Shown here one piece after another: positions 1 to 12,259 of a stretch of DNA of 64,000 nucleotides (position 1 is its first letter; every line of letters starts with the position of its first letter). The stretch spans positions 806,001 to 870,000 of the forward strand of contig JAEVHH010000007.1 of NCBI GenBank assembly GCA_017607445.1, in the 5' to 3' direction. The DNA is from Histoplasma ohiense. Its lineage: Eukaryota; Ascomycota; Eurotiomycetes; Onygenales; Ajellomycetaceae. The notes beneath the pieces are model-generated. The model was not told the DNA's origin. It made no database searches and saw only the letters and a program-made list of their open reading frames with translations. Position numbers and translations under genes: made by a program.

Positions 1-643
1 TTGGAGAAGTCTCAAATATCAATACTGTTTGAGCTCCCGCCTTCCGCTTACTTTTATCATTTAATCAAATTTAGCTTGAGGCATGCTCAACCAAGTTTAC
101 TTTAATAAAATATGCCATGGAAAATGTTCGCTTCAATTTTAACCTGGCAGCATGGACGGGTTGTTTGGTGGCGTCGCTCTCTGCGTATTGGTGTTTTTGG
201 CCCTCGAATGAAAAGACGCAGTGTATTTTAAAATAGCATCTCACACTAATAGAGGTGATGTTGTCATGTTACTCTCCCTCTTTAAGTAGTTAACGACGTG
301 GATAAACAAGTACACGTGTATTACTTCCAACAGACAAACGGTCCAAGAATGCCATAGTGATACATGCAGAGTGGGGCACAACGGATAAGACATATGCAGT
401 TAACTATTGGGTCCAATCCCTATAAGAGCTACAATTTCGCATCTCCAGAAATTTTGGCTCATGAAATAATGCAGTCCCCTCGCCGCCAACGCCAAAAAGA
501 AATTGCGCATTTGTTTTTGTTGAAAAACATGACGAAGACATGGATATTAATGCTGAATTTGCTGGCCGGTTAATATACACAGCCGGTGCCTAGATGTCGT
601 TGAGTAGGTAGCTAGGTATATTACACACATGAAAGTGGTCCAC
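1..643. other. Intergenic region, no gene recognised
   Basis: This is the stretch downstream of the 3-phosphoglycerate dehydrogenase gene. Short open frames exist, the longest being a 69-codon plus-strand frame at 364-573, but none shows a recognisable domain, splice pattern or composition above background. I see no tRNA or repeat here. Confidence 0.6.
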
Positions 644-2729
644 TTAATACAGTATCCGTGTCATAATTCGAGCTAGATTAAACCATTCGTTAGCTTAAAA
701 ATTTCCATTTCTGTCCCTTTCTTAAGAGCATCATGAGGGAGAAAAAGAGATGCGGGATTTTTTGCTCATACATGGTAAGTTCTCGAGCCTGTTATAGAGA
801 TCCTTAATATCGCTGGTATGAACGTCGCTTATATCAGCCATCAGATATGCAACCTGTTCATGTTGTTAATTTTGTCCGCATAAATTGTCACATCGCAGGA
901 GGATAGGATTGCGTACATCGCCACGGCTATCAGTCATCTGTTTATCAACGTTGTGATCGCTAAGGATTTCGTTTACTACACAGGCGGTAATTAGTATAAA
1001 AGATAACCCAGGGATGGCGAACGCTTCCAGTAGGGATGCTGGTGAGGGAGGGGGTGGTGGGATGTCTTCTGAATACCTTTCCGCAGTACGCCAGGAATAT
1101 TTTGATGGATGAAAATGACCTGGTTAACAACACGTTTACACACATTAGCTTTTCGCTTATTTCATCTGGATTTGTTTTATTTATATTTTTTTAAAATCTT
1201 CTTTGGAATAAAAGATGTGAGGAGAAGAAAAGAAAAGAGAAACAAATCGACTCACCCGGCCATGGTTGGGCTCTTCCATCGTCAAGGACCGCAGATGCAC
1301 CTCAGGCATATTTACGGCCCCTATCGTAACACCTTCATTTACATAGCGTACCAACGCCTGGGCAACTTCAATGCCAATCGCACTCTGCGCCTCCTCGGTA
1401 CTCCCGCCAATATGCGGTGTGAGGATTAGGTTCTTCAACGCTCTCAGATCCGCACTCCACCTGTTAAGCTCATTGTTAAAATAGGCCCCGTTACCCGCAG
1501 GCTCGTTGGGATAGACATCAAGCGCAGCTCCCGCGATTTTGCCCTCGCGCAATGCTTGGATTAGAGCAGGGATATCGACAACACTTCCGCGGCTGGCGTT
1601 GATGAGGTAGCTCCCATATTTCATCTGCCTCAGCTGGTCCGCGCTGATCATGTTCTTGGTTTCTGGCAGTTCGGGGACGTGTAGAGTTACGAAGTCGGCC
1701 TCACTGAGAAGATCTCGCAAGGTGGGCACTTGTCGCGCTGTTCCCATTGCCATCAGATTGACAACGTCATAGTATATCACGTTCATACCCATCGCATCCG
1801 CCAAGACGGACAGTTGGGATCCAATATGTCCATATCCGACGATTCCTGTATATGTAGAAAACACATTCAATATGTATATATAAGCCGCGATGCCACGCCA
1901 AAAAAAAAAAAAAAAAAAAGATTGAAAAGGGTAATATCACAACCGGAAATATACAAAATCATATGAAGAAAAGTTTACACGACTCACCAAGCGTCTTCCC
2001 GCGCACTTCCCAGCATTTACTACTCACTTTATTCCACATCCCATTGTGCATCTCGCTCGATCGGTCACACAGCTGTCGAGCCAGGGAAATGATCTCGCCG
2101 ATAACCAATTCAGCCACGCTACGCGAGTTACTGAAGGGGGAATTAAACACGGCCATGCCATGTGTCGCGGCATACTGAAGATCGACTTGATTCGTGCCGA
2201 TACAGAAGCAGCCGATGACGATGAGGTTACGGGCTTCTTTGAGTACCCGCTCTGTTAGCTTGGTCTTGGACCGTATGCCAATGACGTGCACATCCCTAGA
2301 TAGAGAAGGGGATATTTCGGGGTCAGTCTTGCTTGTGTTTTTCCAATTGTGCGGTGCGGTGCGGTGCGGTGTATGTAGCAGGGCTGGAGGGGCCTGGGGG
2401 ACGAGAGGTCAAGGAGTAGCAAACCGGATCTTTTCAATCAGCTCATCCTCCGGTAACGAGGACTTCAAGTACTCGACCTGATAGCCCTGTTCTTGCAAAA
2501 TATCCCTTCCTGTCTGGTTTACATTTTCCAGAAGTAATATTTTGATATCCTCAGTCGCAAATGGTTTTAATGGTTTGAGGGCTGCCGGGTTTGCAGCATG
2601 CATGCCGGTTTGGCTGGATGGTGAGGAGTAGACAGCCGCTGACGGGGAAGTGGAAAAGCTGAAGCTACGGGAAACACTACGAGCGTGTCCAGCAGGGCTA
2701 CCTTTGATGTCTCTTGCAACGGACGCCAT
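644..2729 (-). CDS. SER33: D-3-phosphoglycerate dehydrogenase
   Basis: This enzyme catalyses the first committed step of serine synthesis, oxidising 3-phosphoglycerate with NAD+ in the cytosol. My model has seven exons: 2729-2425, 2295-1988, 1845-1256, 1119-1077, 975-917, 853-772 and 672-644. They total 1416 nt (471 aa), the usual length for the yeast Ser3/Ser33 type. The Rossmann glycine motif GYGHIGS opens exon 3, followed by the catalytic-domain blocks INASRGSVVD and LTPHIGGSTEEAQ. The small exons encode the C-terminal ACT regulatory domain (VIFIHQNIPGVLRKVNEIL, then DVAYLMADISDV). The final 29-nt exon gives RIMTRILY and a TAA stop; its intron (673-771) has a perfect CTAAC branch site. The ATG at 2729 precedes a Ser-rich N-terminal extension typical of fungal orthologues. 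Feedback inhibition by serine through ACT is known for the family and not visible here. Confidence 0.95.
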
Positions 2730-3231
2730 TGGTGGCTAGTTGCTCGTTGAACAATTGGAGGTGGAGGCGCTTTGTGCAGAGGATGCTTGTTCGGTTTGTC
2801 AAAGGGAGGGACAGAAGAGTGTTTCAAAAAAAAAAAAAAAAAAGAAAACTCTCGTTCTATGAGTTTAATAAAAATTAGCTGGCTTTTCTTACTGGTACCA
2901 ACCAATAATAGGGATATTTAGCTGTTCAATGTGAGTCACAATTTTTATTGTGAATAAGAATTGTTACTGATTTGTCGAGCGGCGAGGAATATATCTTGCT
3001 TCCACCTAAGGTTAAAATATTTTCATCTACGATGGAGAAATATTTATCACAAGTTTAAAATACTCAACGCAACCCTCTTTATCCACTATTCTGTTAAATT
3101 CATGTATACTACCTTGACAGGCCATCGGCATAATATCCCCTAGATATCACCGATGGAAAGAGAATCTCTATACAGCATATGGGAGTTGCGGCTAAACTGT
3201 CAGCCCCACTCGGTTTATATCGCAGTTCCCT
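2730..3231. other. Spacer between dehydrogenase and seryl-tRNA synthetase
   Basis: About 500 bp separate the start of the dehydrogenase from the stop of the upstream same-strand synthetase. It must hold the dehydrogenase promoter and the synthetase terminator. A poly-A run lies at about 2826-2842. No gene or repeat family is recognised. Confidence 0.6.
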
Positions 3232-5230
3232 CTATACTTTCAAGTTCCGCATCCCTTCAGTCACATTACCGTTTTTTGGCGCAGGATTTTGCTTAGCTTT
3301 AGTCTTTGATTTATCTGCGCTGGGCTTTTCAACCAGCTCCTTAGTATATGGTATTTCCTTGGGTTGGCCTGGGATATACTTCCGGAGCACTTCTGGGACA
3401 ATTATACCCTATATAGCCGAGTGAAGATATGTCAGTTACAAATTATATGCAAATTTATGACACGTTTTATGTGGGGTCAACCAGTAAATCGGGGTTTTTG
3501 CTATTCAGGGAGGGAGGCTCACTGTTTCAGTCTGGTAGTTTTCCAAGATACAACAAAGCGTGCGCTCTGTAGCACACAGTGTAGCGTTCAACGCGTGCAC
3601 ATAGATCTTCTTATTCTCGTCAGCGCCGGATTCCTTCTCATCCACAAGATCCTTCTTCTGTCTGTATCGTATTTCCAGTGCCCGTGTCTGGTAGTCTGTA
3701 CAGTTCGAGCAAGAAACCAGCTCCTTGTATTTGCCCTGGGACGGGAACCATGCTTCTAAGTCATTCTTCCTCGATGCGGCATTATTCAGCGCCCCGGAGA
3801 CAATGTCGACAACTCGATATGGGAGCCCGAGGGATTGGTAGAATTCTTCTGAATTCTTCATCATATCTTTAAATGCATCCCAGGAGTCCTCGGGTTTTGT
3901 CATCACAAATTGTTCTATCTATAATTAACAGCCATGTTAGTTATGTATCGGCGCAACTTCCCTCCCCAAGAAAATTTAACCGAAAACCTACTTTTTCAAA
4001 TTGGTGCACACGGAAAATCCCCATTACCTCCTTGCCATGAGAGCCAGCCTCTTTTCTATAACAAGTGCTGTATCCGGCGTATTTGATTGGTAGATCACTA
4101 TCCTGAAGCCACTCGCCGCTATGTAAAGCAGACAAGGGCTGCTCAGAAGTTGCAATCAAATATCTTTCCGATGCTTTATCCTCGTTTTCAGTAACCTTAT
4201 AAAGCTCTTCATCGAACTGCTCAAGCTGAGCAGTCTTCGCCATAAACTGCTTCAGCATGAAGTAAGGGGGCTGGTTGAGTGTGTATTTCTTTCCGAACAA
4301 AAACTCTAGTCCATAGTTCACCAGAGCAAGGTTTAGGAGCAGGCCATAATTGACAAGACAGTATCCCCGGTGTCCAAAGATTTTAGTGCCTCGTTTCTGG
4401 TCAAAACCATCCAACCGGTGAAGCACATCATCATGTGAGAGGCAGTAGGCGGGTTTTTCTTCCTTGAACCATTCTGGCGCCCATGTCGAGAGAATAGAGT
4501 TATCCGCCTATATAGATCGCGAATTTAGTTATTTGGTTGGCGATTGATTTCCAGGAAACCGGGAGTAGAATACAGAGGAGTCACCAACCTCATCTTGACT
4601 CGTAGGGACGTCTTCATGGACGTAATTGCCAATCGATGCAAGTTTCCGGTCTCTCAACAACTCCTTCTCTGTGGCCGCTGCATCGGCGTCTTTCTTTTGC
4701 TTCTCCAGCTCCGTCTTCTCCGCGATCAGATCAGCCGCATCTTCTTTGTTCTAGATCAATGCCCAAAACAGATCTATTAGTCGCAGTTGATGATATAAAT
4801 ATGGGGTGTATATATGGACACCGTTGTGCAAAGCCCGTACGAAGAAAGGATGAGTGAACCTTTTTCTTCTTCCCAATTTCCTTTTGGACCTTATTGATCT
4901 TCTCGCCTATCTGAGTAACGTCATAGCGTGCTGTTTTTTTTTACAAAGAAAAAAAGAAGAAAAGAAGAAAGAAAAACAAATCAGCGGACATGCAACGCAA
5001 GCTTTGTGATTTCCAGTGTGGAAAATGCAAAATGCGAAAGGGAATTTGGTTTGCGAGATCCCTGCGAAGGCCAGCAACATACCTTCACGGGCGACCTTGA
5101 ACAAGGCAATGACCTCGTCTATGGCCTCCACTGGTGCGCCGCGACGCCGTTGATTCTCCTTTAATCTCTCTTGGTTTTCCGTGATCTTCTCTGGAGTGGC
5201 TCCATGGACAAAGTCCGCAATGTCAAGCAT
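3232..5230 (-). CDS. SES1: Seryl-tRNA synthetase, cytosolic
   Basis: This class II synthetase charges tRNA-Ser with serine in the cytosol. Six exons fit: 5230-5083, 4930-4860, 4750-4589, 4507-3992, 3918-3523 and 3408-3232. They total 1470 nt (489 aa) against roughly 460-480 aa for the fungal family. The N-terminal antiparallel coiled-coil arm that reads the tRNA long arm spans exons 1-3 ([21 protein letters not shown]). Catalytic blocks include [13 protein letters not shown], the motif 2 region [12 protein letters not shown], and the motif 3 region [20 protein letters not shown]. The C-terminus is a short Lys/Pro-rich tail after [19 protein letters not shown], as is usual in eukaryotic SerRS. 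The start MLDIADFV matches the conserved MLDI start of the family. All introns are GT-AG; most junctions are phase 0. Confidence 0.95.
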
Positions 5231-6524
5231 GGTGATGACCCAGTTGCCTTTTTTTCTCTTTCTCGCAGGTGATTCGTTGGCTTTTGCTAAGTTTAAGGTC
5301 GAGCGAATAGAGTGCGCTAGATGGCTTCTTGTATAACGAAACGGTGAGATCGGGGTTGAATTTGGCAGAGAGCGACGACGGGCGAGGGGTTGGCTGCCAG
5401 TCTATTATTTTTTTTTTTTTTTTTTTGGCTCTGGTTCAGTATGGCGGGGCAAAAAGATAGTGGGACGTGAGGATAAGAGATATGGGTAGTGCATATAAAT
5501 CGATGCTGCTCCATGCGACGATCTTATCTGGGTGTAAAGCTAATTGAGTTTAGCTGCTGAAGGAAAAAGCAAAGAAGGTAAGGAGACGCGTTCGAGTCTC
5601 GAGTCTTTAAGGAACAAACTCTGGATGTCCAGACCTAACTTGCTCGTATTTACGACTGCAATTACTTCGATTATCATTATTATCACCATCAAGTTGCCAA
5701 CCCCAATAACCTCTCAAAGTCCTGCTGCCCACACTGTTTTGAGGAGAGATGCTTTGGCAAGCAAACAAAGACAACGGTTGAAAATGAAATAAGCGGTCAA
5801 ACGTCATCACAACCGTTGTATGAACAGTCTGTCTATGTGTGCCGCCATGCTCCAAAGAGAAAAGAGAGAGTATGAAACATTTGGTAAAAGAGCTAATAGG
5901 AATGGTAATCATAACGGTGATTATCAATAATAATAACAATAATAATAAGAGGCGGCGGAATTAGAAAGTTGCACTAAAATGTAGGACCGCAAAAGGAGAC
6001 AAACAAAAAAAAAAGGTAACACCAGCTGAAGCCACACAGAGCCCTGTAAATGTGACGGTGTGCCTCTATTGACTGCCAAATATACGCATCACAGTAACCC
6101 ATAAACCCGAAACAGGAACAAGTGGGAAAGAAATGACGGAAATCGAGAGAATAAAATCCGTCCCTCCCCGGCAGGGAAAAAACCAACGAACTGACAGGGA
6201 GTGTGACAAGGCAAATGGATAATATTTCCAGAATGCCACATCAGTAGAAAAAAACCCTTCTGGAGACCACTGGTAACGCCCTCTCTCCAAGACTTAAACT
6301 TGCTTAAAAAAGAAAACCCGATCAAACCCATCTACCCAACCACGGTAAACACGCGTATATGCTGGGCTAACACCATCAAAAACATATCAATAGTATAAAA
6401 AGAAAAGTAAAGGTAGATTTAAAGAGGAAAGCATTATCTCATAGCAAAGTACATTTCGGGGTGAGTCTCGTTTGTCGCCGTGTGTCGTGTGTCGTACGCC
6501 GTGTGCCATACGCAGTGCGGCGTT
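5231..6524. other. Intergenic region with simple-sequence runs
   Basis: This 1.3-kb stretch lies upstream of the seryl-tRNA synthetase and downstream of the Rheb gene. It holds poly-T (about 5407-5427), an ATT/AATA-rich stretch near 5920-5950, and otherwise unremarkable DNA. The open frames in it (for example 5544-5792 plus, 5607-5939 minus) show no family features. No gene is called. Confidence 0.55.
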
Positions 6525-7305
6525 TTACATAACGATGCATTTACTACCGCTAGAAGGCTGAGTTGGGTTCTGCGATTTCTCAACTTCCGCGATGATCAGG
6601 TCGAAGGCTTTGGCGACATTCTCGTCCAGTCGGGCACTTGCTTCGGTCCAGGCACAATTGAATTCCTCCCCGAGTTTCTTCCCTTCTTCCTCCGTCACTT
6701 GTCGTACGTCTGGTTTGAGGTCGCTTTTGTTTCCGACTACCACTAGGGGCACCCAATCCGCTCCCTGTCAATGAAGAGCCAAGAAATGGTGGCAGCAGTC
6801 AGCGGAGTCCCACAGGACAAAGGAAAGACGGGGTTGCGGGGTGGACACTGTTTGCTTTTAAGCGTGCGGACAGAGATACGCGCTCACCAGGTGGTTGAGA
6901 ATCTTATCTCGAATAACCTTAACCATGTCGAAGGACTGGCGCGATGCGACCGAGTAAACGATGATATAGCCATGAATTCCGATGAAATGCTTCGAGTTCA
7001 GGATGCTGTATTCATCCTGGCCAGCCGTGTCCACGATCTCCGTAGCAAAGTCCTGGCCCTTGTACTTGATGGTGCTGCTGAATGTATTCTCGATCGTAGG
7101 GTAGTAGCTCTCCACAAAGACCCCGTCGACAAAGCGGACAGTAAGGGATGATTTGCCTGTGGGTAGAGGAGATCCATGAAAGTTAACGCATTTGCGAAGG
7201 GGAAACGCTATTGTGGGGGGGGAGCTCAGATGGCGGTCCTTGAGACATACCCACAGATCTGCTACCAACAACCGCAATCTTCCGTTGCTTTGGGGGTGGT
7301 GCCAT
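6525..7305 (-). CDS. rhb1: Rheb-type small GTPase
   Basis: Rheb is a farnesylated Ras-family GTPase that activates TOR complex 1 and affects basic amino-acid uptake in fungi. Three exons fit: 7305-7251, 7156-6888 and 6764-6525, total 564 nt (187 aa; fission yeast Rhb1 is about the same size). The P-loop reads GSRSVGKSS, with the Arg that is diagnostic of Rheb in place of the Ras Gly12. The effector loop is YYPTIENTF, switch II is DTAGQDEYS, and the guanine-specificity motifs are GNKSDL and EASAR. The protein ends in CIVM, a CAAX box whose Met favours farnesylation. The first intron interrupts the P-loop codon for Gly, as in many fungal Ras-family genes. The closest alternative, Ras itself, is excluded by the P-loop Arg and the short C-terminus. 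Confidence 0.95.
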
Positions 7306-7689
7306 ATTTCAATCCGAATTTATTTTCAGGACGGGGAGAGGTTGTTGAAATGGGTTTCCTTGAACACAGGGCACGGGAAGGATACGGATACGGATATGGG
7401 ATATTGGATATTGGGTGGATAAGTCGGGCCAAAGGATGAGAGGATTGAATGGGAAGAAGCGAGATTTATTGAGATTTATTGAGAGTAAGTTATTGCAGGT
7501 TTAGTTTGGCTAGCTAACTAGTTCACTAAGGTAACTTATAGTAGTAATGATGACTCCAGCTACGCGCGGAGATGGTGGCGCGTGGTATTACCGGTGCAGA
7601 AACAGATGCAGGCAGCGGTGTGTCCATAGCCTGTGTGAACAGCACAAGAGAGACGATTTTTGTGAGAATAAAGACCACTTGGAATCCAC

Positions 7690-7706
7690 CACCACTAGTA
7701 GTAGCT

Positions 7707-7737
<31 letters not shown>

Positions 7738-7768
7738 AAGAAGAAGAAGAAGAAGAAGAAGAAGAAGG
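7690..7768. repeat. Compound trinucleotide microsatellite
   Basis: Successive runs of TAG, CAG (six units), TAG and AAG (about eleven units) follow each other in the same register. It lies 385 bp upstream of the Rheb start codon, outside any gene called here. Length variation between strains is likely for such a tract. Confidence 0.9.
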
Positions 7769-7875
7769 CATAGGTTCCACTCCCCGCTACATAACACAGT
7801 CAGTCCAGTCCGTCCAGGCTGGGCTGTAGGCATAGAACCATATACTGGGGAAATGAACCTACATAGCTGGCCGAC

Positions 7876-7912
7876 CGTCGCCCCCGGGCCCCCGGCGTCC
7901 CCGGCGTCCCCG
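7876..7912 (-). promoter_or_regulatory. Potential G-quadruplex upstream of Rheb gene
   Basis: On the minus strand the tract carries four G-runs of 4, 4, 5 and 5 separated by 5, 5 and 3 nt. That meets the usual G3+N1-7 quadruplex definition. It lies about 580 bp upstream of the Rheb ATG on that gene's coding strand. A regulatory role is only inferred from position. Confidence 0.4.
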
Positions 7913-8471
7913 GCTCCCAGCAACCCGCAATCAACCACCACGGAGTCTCCCACCATCTCCCACCACGGGCCCCCGGCGCCCCCCCCCTGGCACCTCTGCT
8001 GACTAGCATCCTGACTTAGCCGGTGACGCCACCCACCATGCAGCCGGGGTTCCTAGCCAATCACAGCTGCTTCCGCCCTTTTTGTTTGGCCCCGGTGCCG
8101 CCTGGCTTGGCACCACGTGAAACTGTTTGCCGCTTCCAACCTTGGAAGGTTCCAGGTTTGTCGATCGATCGGCGGTTCCAGGCCTTCCAAGGTCGGATCG
8201 CCGTCGGCCTAATCATCCATTGTTGTTGCGGAGAAACAATTCAGATCGTAACTAGTCTCAATTTCATCTTCAATAATAATAATAACCAACAACAGAAATC
8301 TATCGACACTGCTATTCATAGATCGTGACTCCATCATCATCACCATCAACAACAACAACACCAATAACGGAAAGCACATCGACATCATTGATCCCTTGAA
8401 TACTACGTACGCAATACTAAACAACATGTGGCCGTGCTGGTGTACTGGTGAGGTGGAAAGACCGCCGTCTC

Positions 8472-11402
8472 TCAACAGATCCCTTCCGCTTGCTTGATCC
8501 GGTCTACGATACTCTGAAGCCTGCACGTGAAACCGGTCACCGGTTCATGCTCGCCTTGCCCGTCCTGCAGCTCCTTCTCAACCTTCCGGTGGTAGTGCAG
8601 AAACTCGTCAACAGTAGCCAGCACGCGGTCAACACTTCTCCCGTCGAGGGAGTTCCTGAGGTGTAATCGCGCCTCGTCGTCGAGGGACACCGTGCTCAGA
8701 AGCACTGATAAATAACCAAACGCCACATTGGAGTGTGTCTGCACCACGGAGTCTGCCTGAACGAAAAAAGAAAAAGGAGGGCGGGCAAAGAATACGGTTG
8801 TTAGCCTTCTGAGAAACTGCGGGTTTTCTTATTTCTTTCCATTTTTTTCCCCTCTCCGTCAGAAATTAATCAGATATCAGATATAATCGCTTACCTCGGA
8901 AGTTTTATCCCATCCGTCCTTGAATAGCTTTAACAACCTGTCAAGGAACGTTGTCGAGCCACTTGGTGTTTTCAAAATCAATTGTCGTGCAGTCTCGTTC
9001 CATTCGGTCAAATTTATCAATGTTCCAAGCGCCAAGATTACCACGTCTAACAAAGAGTCCCTTCTGTCGCTAGCAAAATCCTCCGACACCAGCCCGAAAT
9101 TCGACATCACGATGGCCATCAGCGCTTGTATCAGTTCTGGTGTCGAAAAATCTTCGCAGAGTGAAGGGTTATTATTGGTAAGATTCAAGATCAGCCGTAT
9201 TTCTAGTAACTGGATCTGTCTGTAACACGGCTGCGAGCAGCGAGAAGATAGCTGGAACAGGAGCGGTCCAAGTCCGGAAAGCCTCTTGAGTAACATCTCC
9301 TGACTTGGTTCGAGGGAATTTAGAACAACCGTGTAGGATTCCAAGATGGAGAATGTCAACTCGAGGATTAGGAAATCGTCGGTCTTTGCATCTTGGACTT
9401 GTTTTGGAAGCACCGAACGCTGTAGCAACAGGTTGACCAACTGAGATAGAACATCGTTAGACATATATTCCATGTTATCTCCACTCTCACGGGACCGCCG
9501 CACAACCATTTCAATGCATCGTAGTGCTAGGATCTGAGGGATGCACTTCTTCGGTTTGACGTCATGCCAAATTCTACTTTCGGCTAGCTGTTCGCAGAAG
9601 TCCCGCAGAGAGCCTTGGACAGCTTTGGACGTTCTAGCGGGCCCGAATTTTGAGATGTCGAGGATATCAGACTTGTCAGTTATCATCTTGGGTATAACTC
9701 TAAACACTTGCGTGGAGCAGGTACGTAGAACAACAGACGGCACAGGGCCTGCTGACAAGATTAACCCGTACGCACAAGCAATTAGGTACGTGTAAATTGC
9801 GTCGTCCAAGTTACCAGCCTGTTTTGCAAGTCGTTTCTCCAAAACATGTGCCAAGAATCGCCGCGTGAATTGGTCATCCATCAGCTTTGTACAGAGCTGG
9901 ATTAGTCCACTGTAACGCCGTGAAGCCGAGGAATTAGGGTCTTCAATGTCTTCGAAAATTGCGTCCACGATCCCTTCAAACCTCGCATTTTCGCCTGCAC
10001 GACGTAGTTCGTAGATGTTTCGGACTACCCTATTGGAGTTGCCCTCATCGTCGTCTCCAGTAATTCGGGTCGCAAGGGGACAGGTAGATTTTGAGGCCAC
10101 ATGGTTCGAAACGCCAGGTCCGGTCCCGTGGCCAGCCCCATACTGCTGAGCAAAAGAAGGCTGGAACAGATTGTCCAAAATCAGATCCTCAGTTATGCTC
10201 TTAGCAGAAAGGAATGACCTCTGCCGAGCATAGGTAGCTTTGGGGCCGGTTGTTCCCTGGGATTGGGACTGCTGTATCTGATCGGGAGAATCGGCTTGGG
10301 AATCAATTTGCATCCTGTGAGACAAGTTCGGAAGTTGAGATATAGATGACGTAGAATCCTCGGATAATCCAGTAGATATCTCGGATGAGGCACGGGAGGC
10401 AACACTTATGGATTCAATTGTTGAAGACTCTGACCTGCCACGGGCCGTGGTACCCAACGCATCTACGATCCTTCTCCGCGACCGTGTAGTACTCATAATT
10501 ACATTGCACTCCGTTTTATTGCCCCCGACTTCAGCAGCAACCGGATGAGAAGCTGCTGGTTTGTACCTTGAATTCAACGGAAATGTTTTCCGTGTGGAAG
10601 CTTGTTCCGATTTTCCTGCTCTTAGGAGCTTCGTCGTAAGAGGCTTCAAAGGCCGCTGAGTCTGTTGCCGCGGCAGAGAATCAGAGGTTCTGCGCGAACT
10701 GCGGTGTGTTTGAGAATTTGTGGTCGTTGAATCTTTAGCGCGACGAGGCAGGTTGACATCAAGTGCATTGGCGCACTCCATAGTTTCCTCTTTGGTGGAG
10801 TTTCCATGGTGCCGCCCTGTCGGCTTCTTTGGTGTCAGAATAACAACTTCAATTTGGTTAGATTCCCCGAGCGGGACAGAAGAGTTCTTAAATGTGATTG
10901 TGTCGGAGTCTGAGCTGTCATGTCGGATATCGCGCTTCGTCGAGCGTTTTGGGTTCGGCATAGCAGCGTCTTCGAATCCGTTCGAAGCCCATTCAGCCTT
11001 CGGACTTTCTATCTTTCTACGTTTTCGCCAGGGCTCATTATCCTCATGCAGTTGCTCATCGCCCGATGACACAATATCGTAAACCCATTGTTTTCTACCC
11101 CGATAGTTTGGTGTTTGATGGTGTAGCAAACTCGACCTGGACGGTTTCGGAAGCCGGGGTGTTTGAAGCGTGCCAGCACCTCGATGACCTTGTCCGTCCT
11201 TAGTTGTTTTCCTGATTCCCCCTACTGTGATCTGAGCCGTTGAAACCTGGTTTGGAGGTTCTTCTGGCGAGGACTCTGGGACTTGTGTTCGAGTCAGAGC
11301 AGGCGACGATTTGGGTCCTATATCGTACTTAGGGCCCACCGAGGATTTCCCATAAGTGATTAGTTGGCGATGGGGCGTTGCACTTTTCGCAGCTGGCGCC
11401 AT
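8472..11402 (-). CDS. wpl1: Wapl-family cohesin release factor
   Basis: Wapl opens the cohesin ring and releases it from chromatin, acting with Pds5 in the nucleus. Two exons fit: 11402-8895 and 8756-8472, total 2793 nt (930 aa). Residues 1 to about 440 are low-complexity, basic and Ser/Thr/Pro-rich, as in fungal Wapl N-termini. From about residue 455 (IYELRRAGENARFEGIVDAI) the sequence turns into the helical-repeat WAPL domain, with blocks RRYSGLIQLCTKLMDDQF and LGTLINLTEWNETARQL. The second exon begins ADSVVQTHSNVAFGYLSVLL, the conserved end of the domain, and closes with a helix and TGA. The start MAPAAKSATPHRQLITYGK is the first ATG and fits a fungal pattern of an N-terminal TYGK block. 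The long first exon is not interrupted by any stop. Confidence 0.9.
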
Positions 11403-12259
11403 AACTCAATTGCAGTATCCCCTGCAAGAGGTTCCTTAGGTAGGATGGAATGAGGCAAACAGACAAGTCAGAAGGGTGGTGGCGGAAGATTGGTTGTCCA
11501 TCTAGTGAAAACGTCAAGCAGCCATCTGCATTTATTAGAGAAATGGGTTCGTCGGGCGTTCGGGTTCGCGGCGCGTCGTCTTCCTCGCGCATCAAAGGGA
11601 AAGAAGGCGACCTGATTTGGAGTAAATACGGGAGGGTTGGATGGCCGTGGACGCAGCAGGTGTGCGCAGCAGGGAAGCCAACTGTTTAGTTAGTCAACCG
11701 ACCTCTGTTTACTGGATAGTTAGTTATTATAATTATTCCGTAGCTAGTTAGTTATTTTTCCGGCGATTGGGTGAGGACAGCCAACAACACTGCGTCCATT
11801 GTGACAAGAAATAACTATACATGGACACATACATCTGTTCTGTGTATATTCAGTAGGCCCTTTTCGGTAAATAAGACTGTTTCTTTGATTGAATAGCGTG
11901 AGCGTTCCGTATCTATTTAAGCCTGAATAGAGGGAGCCCAAAAGCTGATTATCAACAGCGATAACTGCGGCTCTTGAGTCTCTGGGCATAAGAATTAGTG
12001 GCAGCTGGTAAATAACTGGTGGGACTGCTCTTCAGGAATAGCCCCTCCTGAGATGTGTTGGCGTTGCTGATGGCTAATTTTGCAGGAGACCTCTGCATCC
12101 GACCCCCGCTCCGCCGCCAAACCGAGAGCTACAAACGTCTTCACATCAGCGAGTTAAATACTCTTCCACGGCGTTGGATGCCCGTGCCTAACTTGGATAC
12201 TTCCTCCAGATTTCCGAGCCGACGCATCTCGTCCCCGTACCTCATATATATATCACGCT
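11403..12259. other. Divergent promoter region, Wapl and UPRT
   Basis: The Wapl (-) and uracil phosphoribosyltransferase (+) genes start at its two ends, so about 860 bp serve as a shared divergent upstream region. Short open frames on both strands have no recognisable family. A TAGTTAG-rich patch lies near 11690-11760. No gene is called. Confidence 0.6.

Larger units (their letters stand above)
7306..8471. other. Intergenic region with repeats and GC-rich tract
   Basis: This stretch lies upstream of the Rheb gene and downstream of Wapl. It contains a compound trinucleotide microsatellite and a G/C-rich block, listed separately, plus AAT/CAA-rich runs near 8268-8290 and 8335-8365. The long frames across it (7547-8002 plus, 7588-7956 minus) are produced by the microsatellite and have homopolymer residues such as poly-Ser, poly-Leu and poly-Glu. 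I do not call them genes. Confidence 0.6.

Noticed and set aside
364..573. 69-codon plus-strand ORF as a gene
   Set aside because: No domain, no splice partner, ordinary length for a chance frame.
1109..1429. Plus-strand frame over the dehydrogenase gene
   Set aside because: It is a shadow of exons on the other strand, where a complete, in-frame, domain-bearing model exists.
7547..8002. Open frame with Ser/Arg/Pro-rich product
   Set aside because: The frame is kept open by a trinucleotide microsatellite and GC-rich low-complexity DNA; overlapping frames on both strands are equally open.
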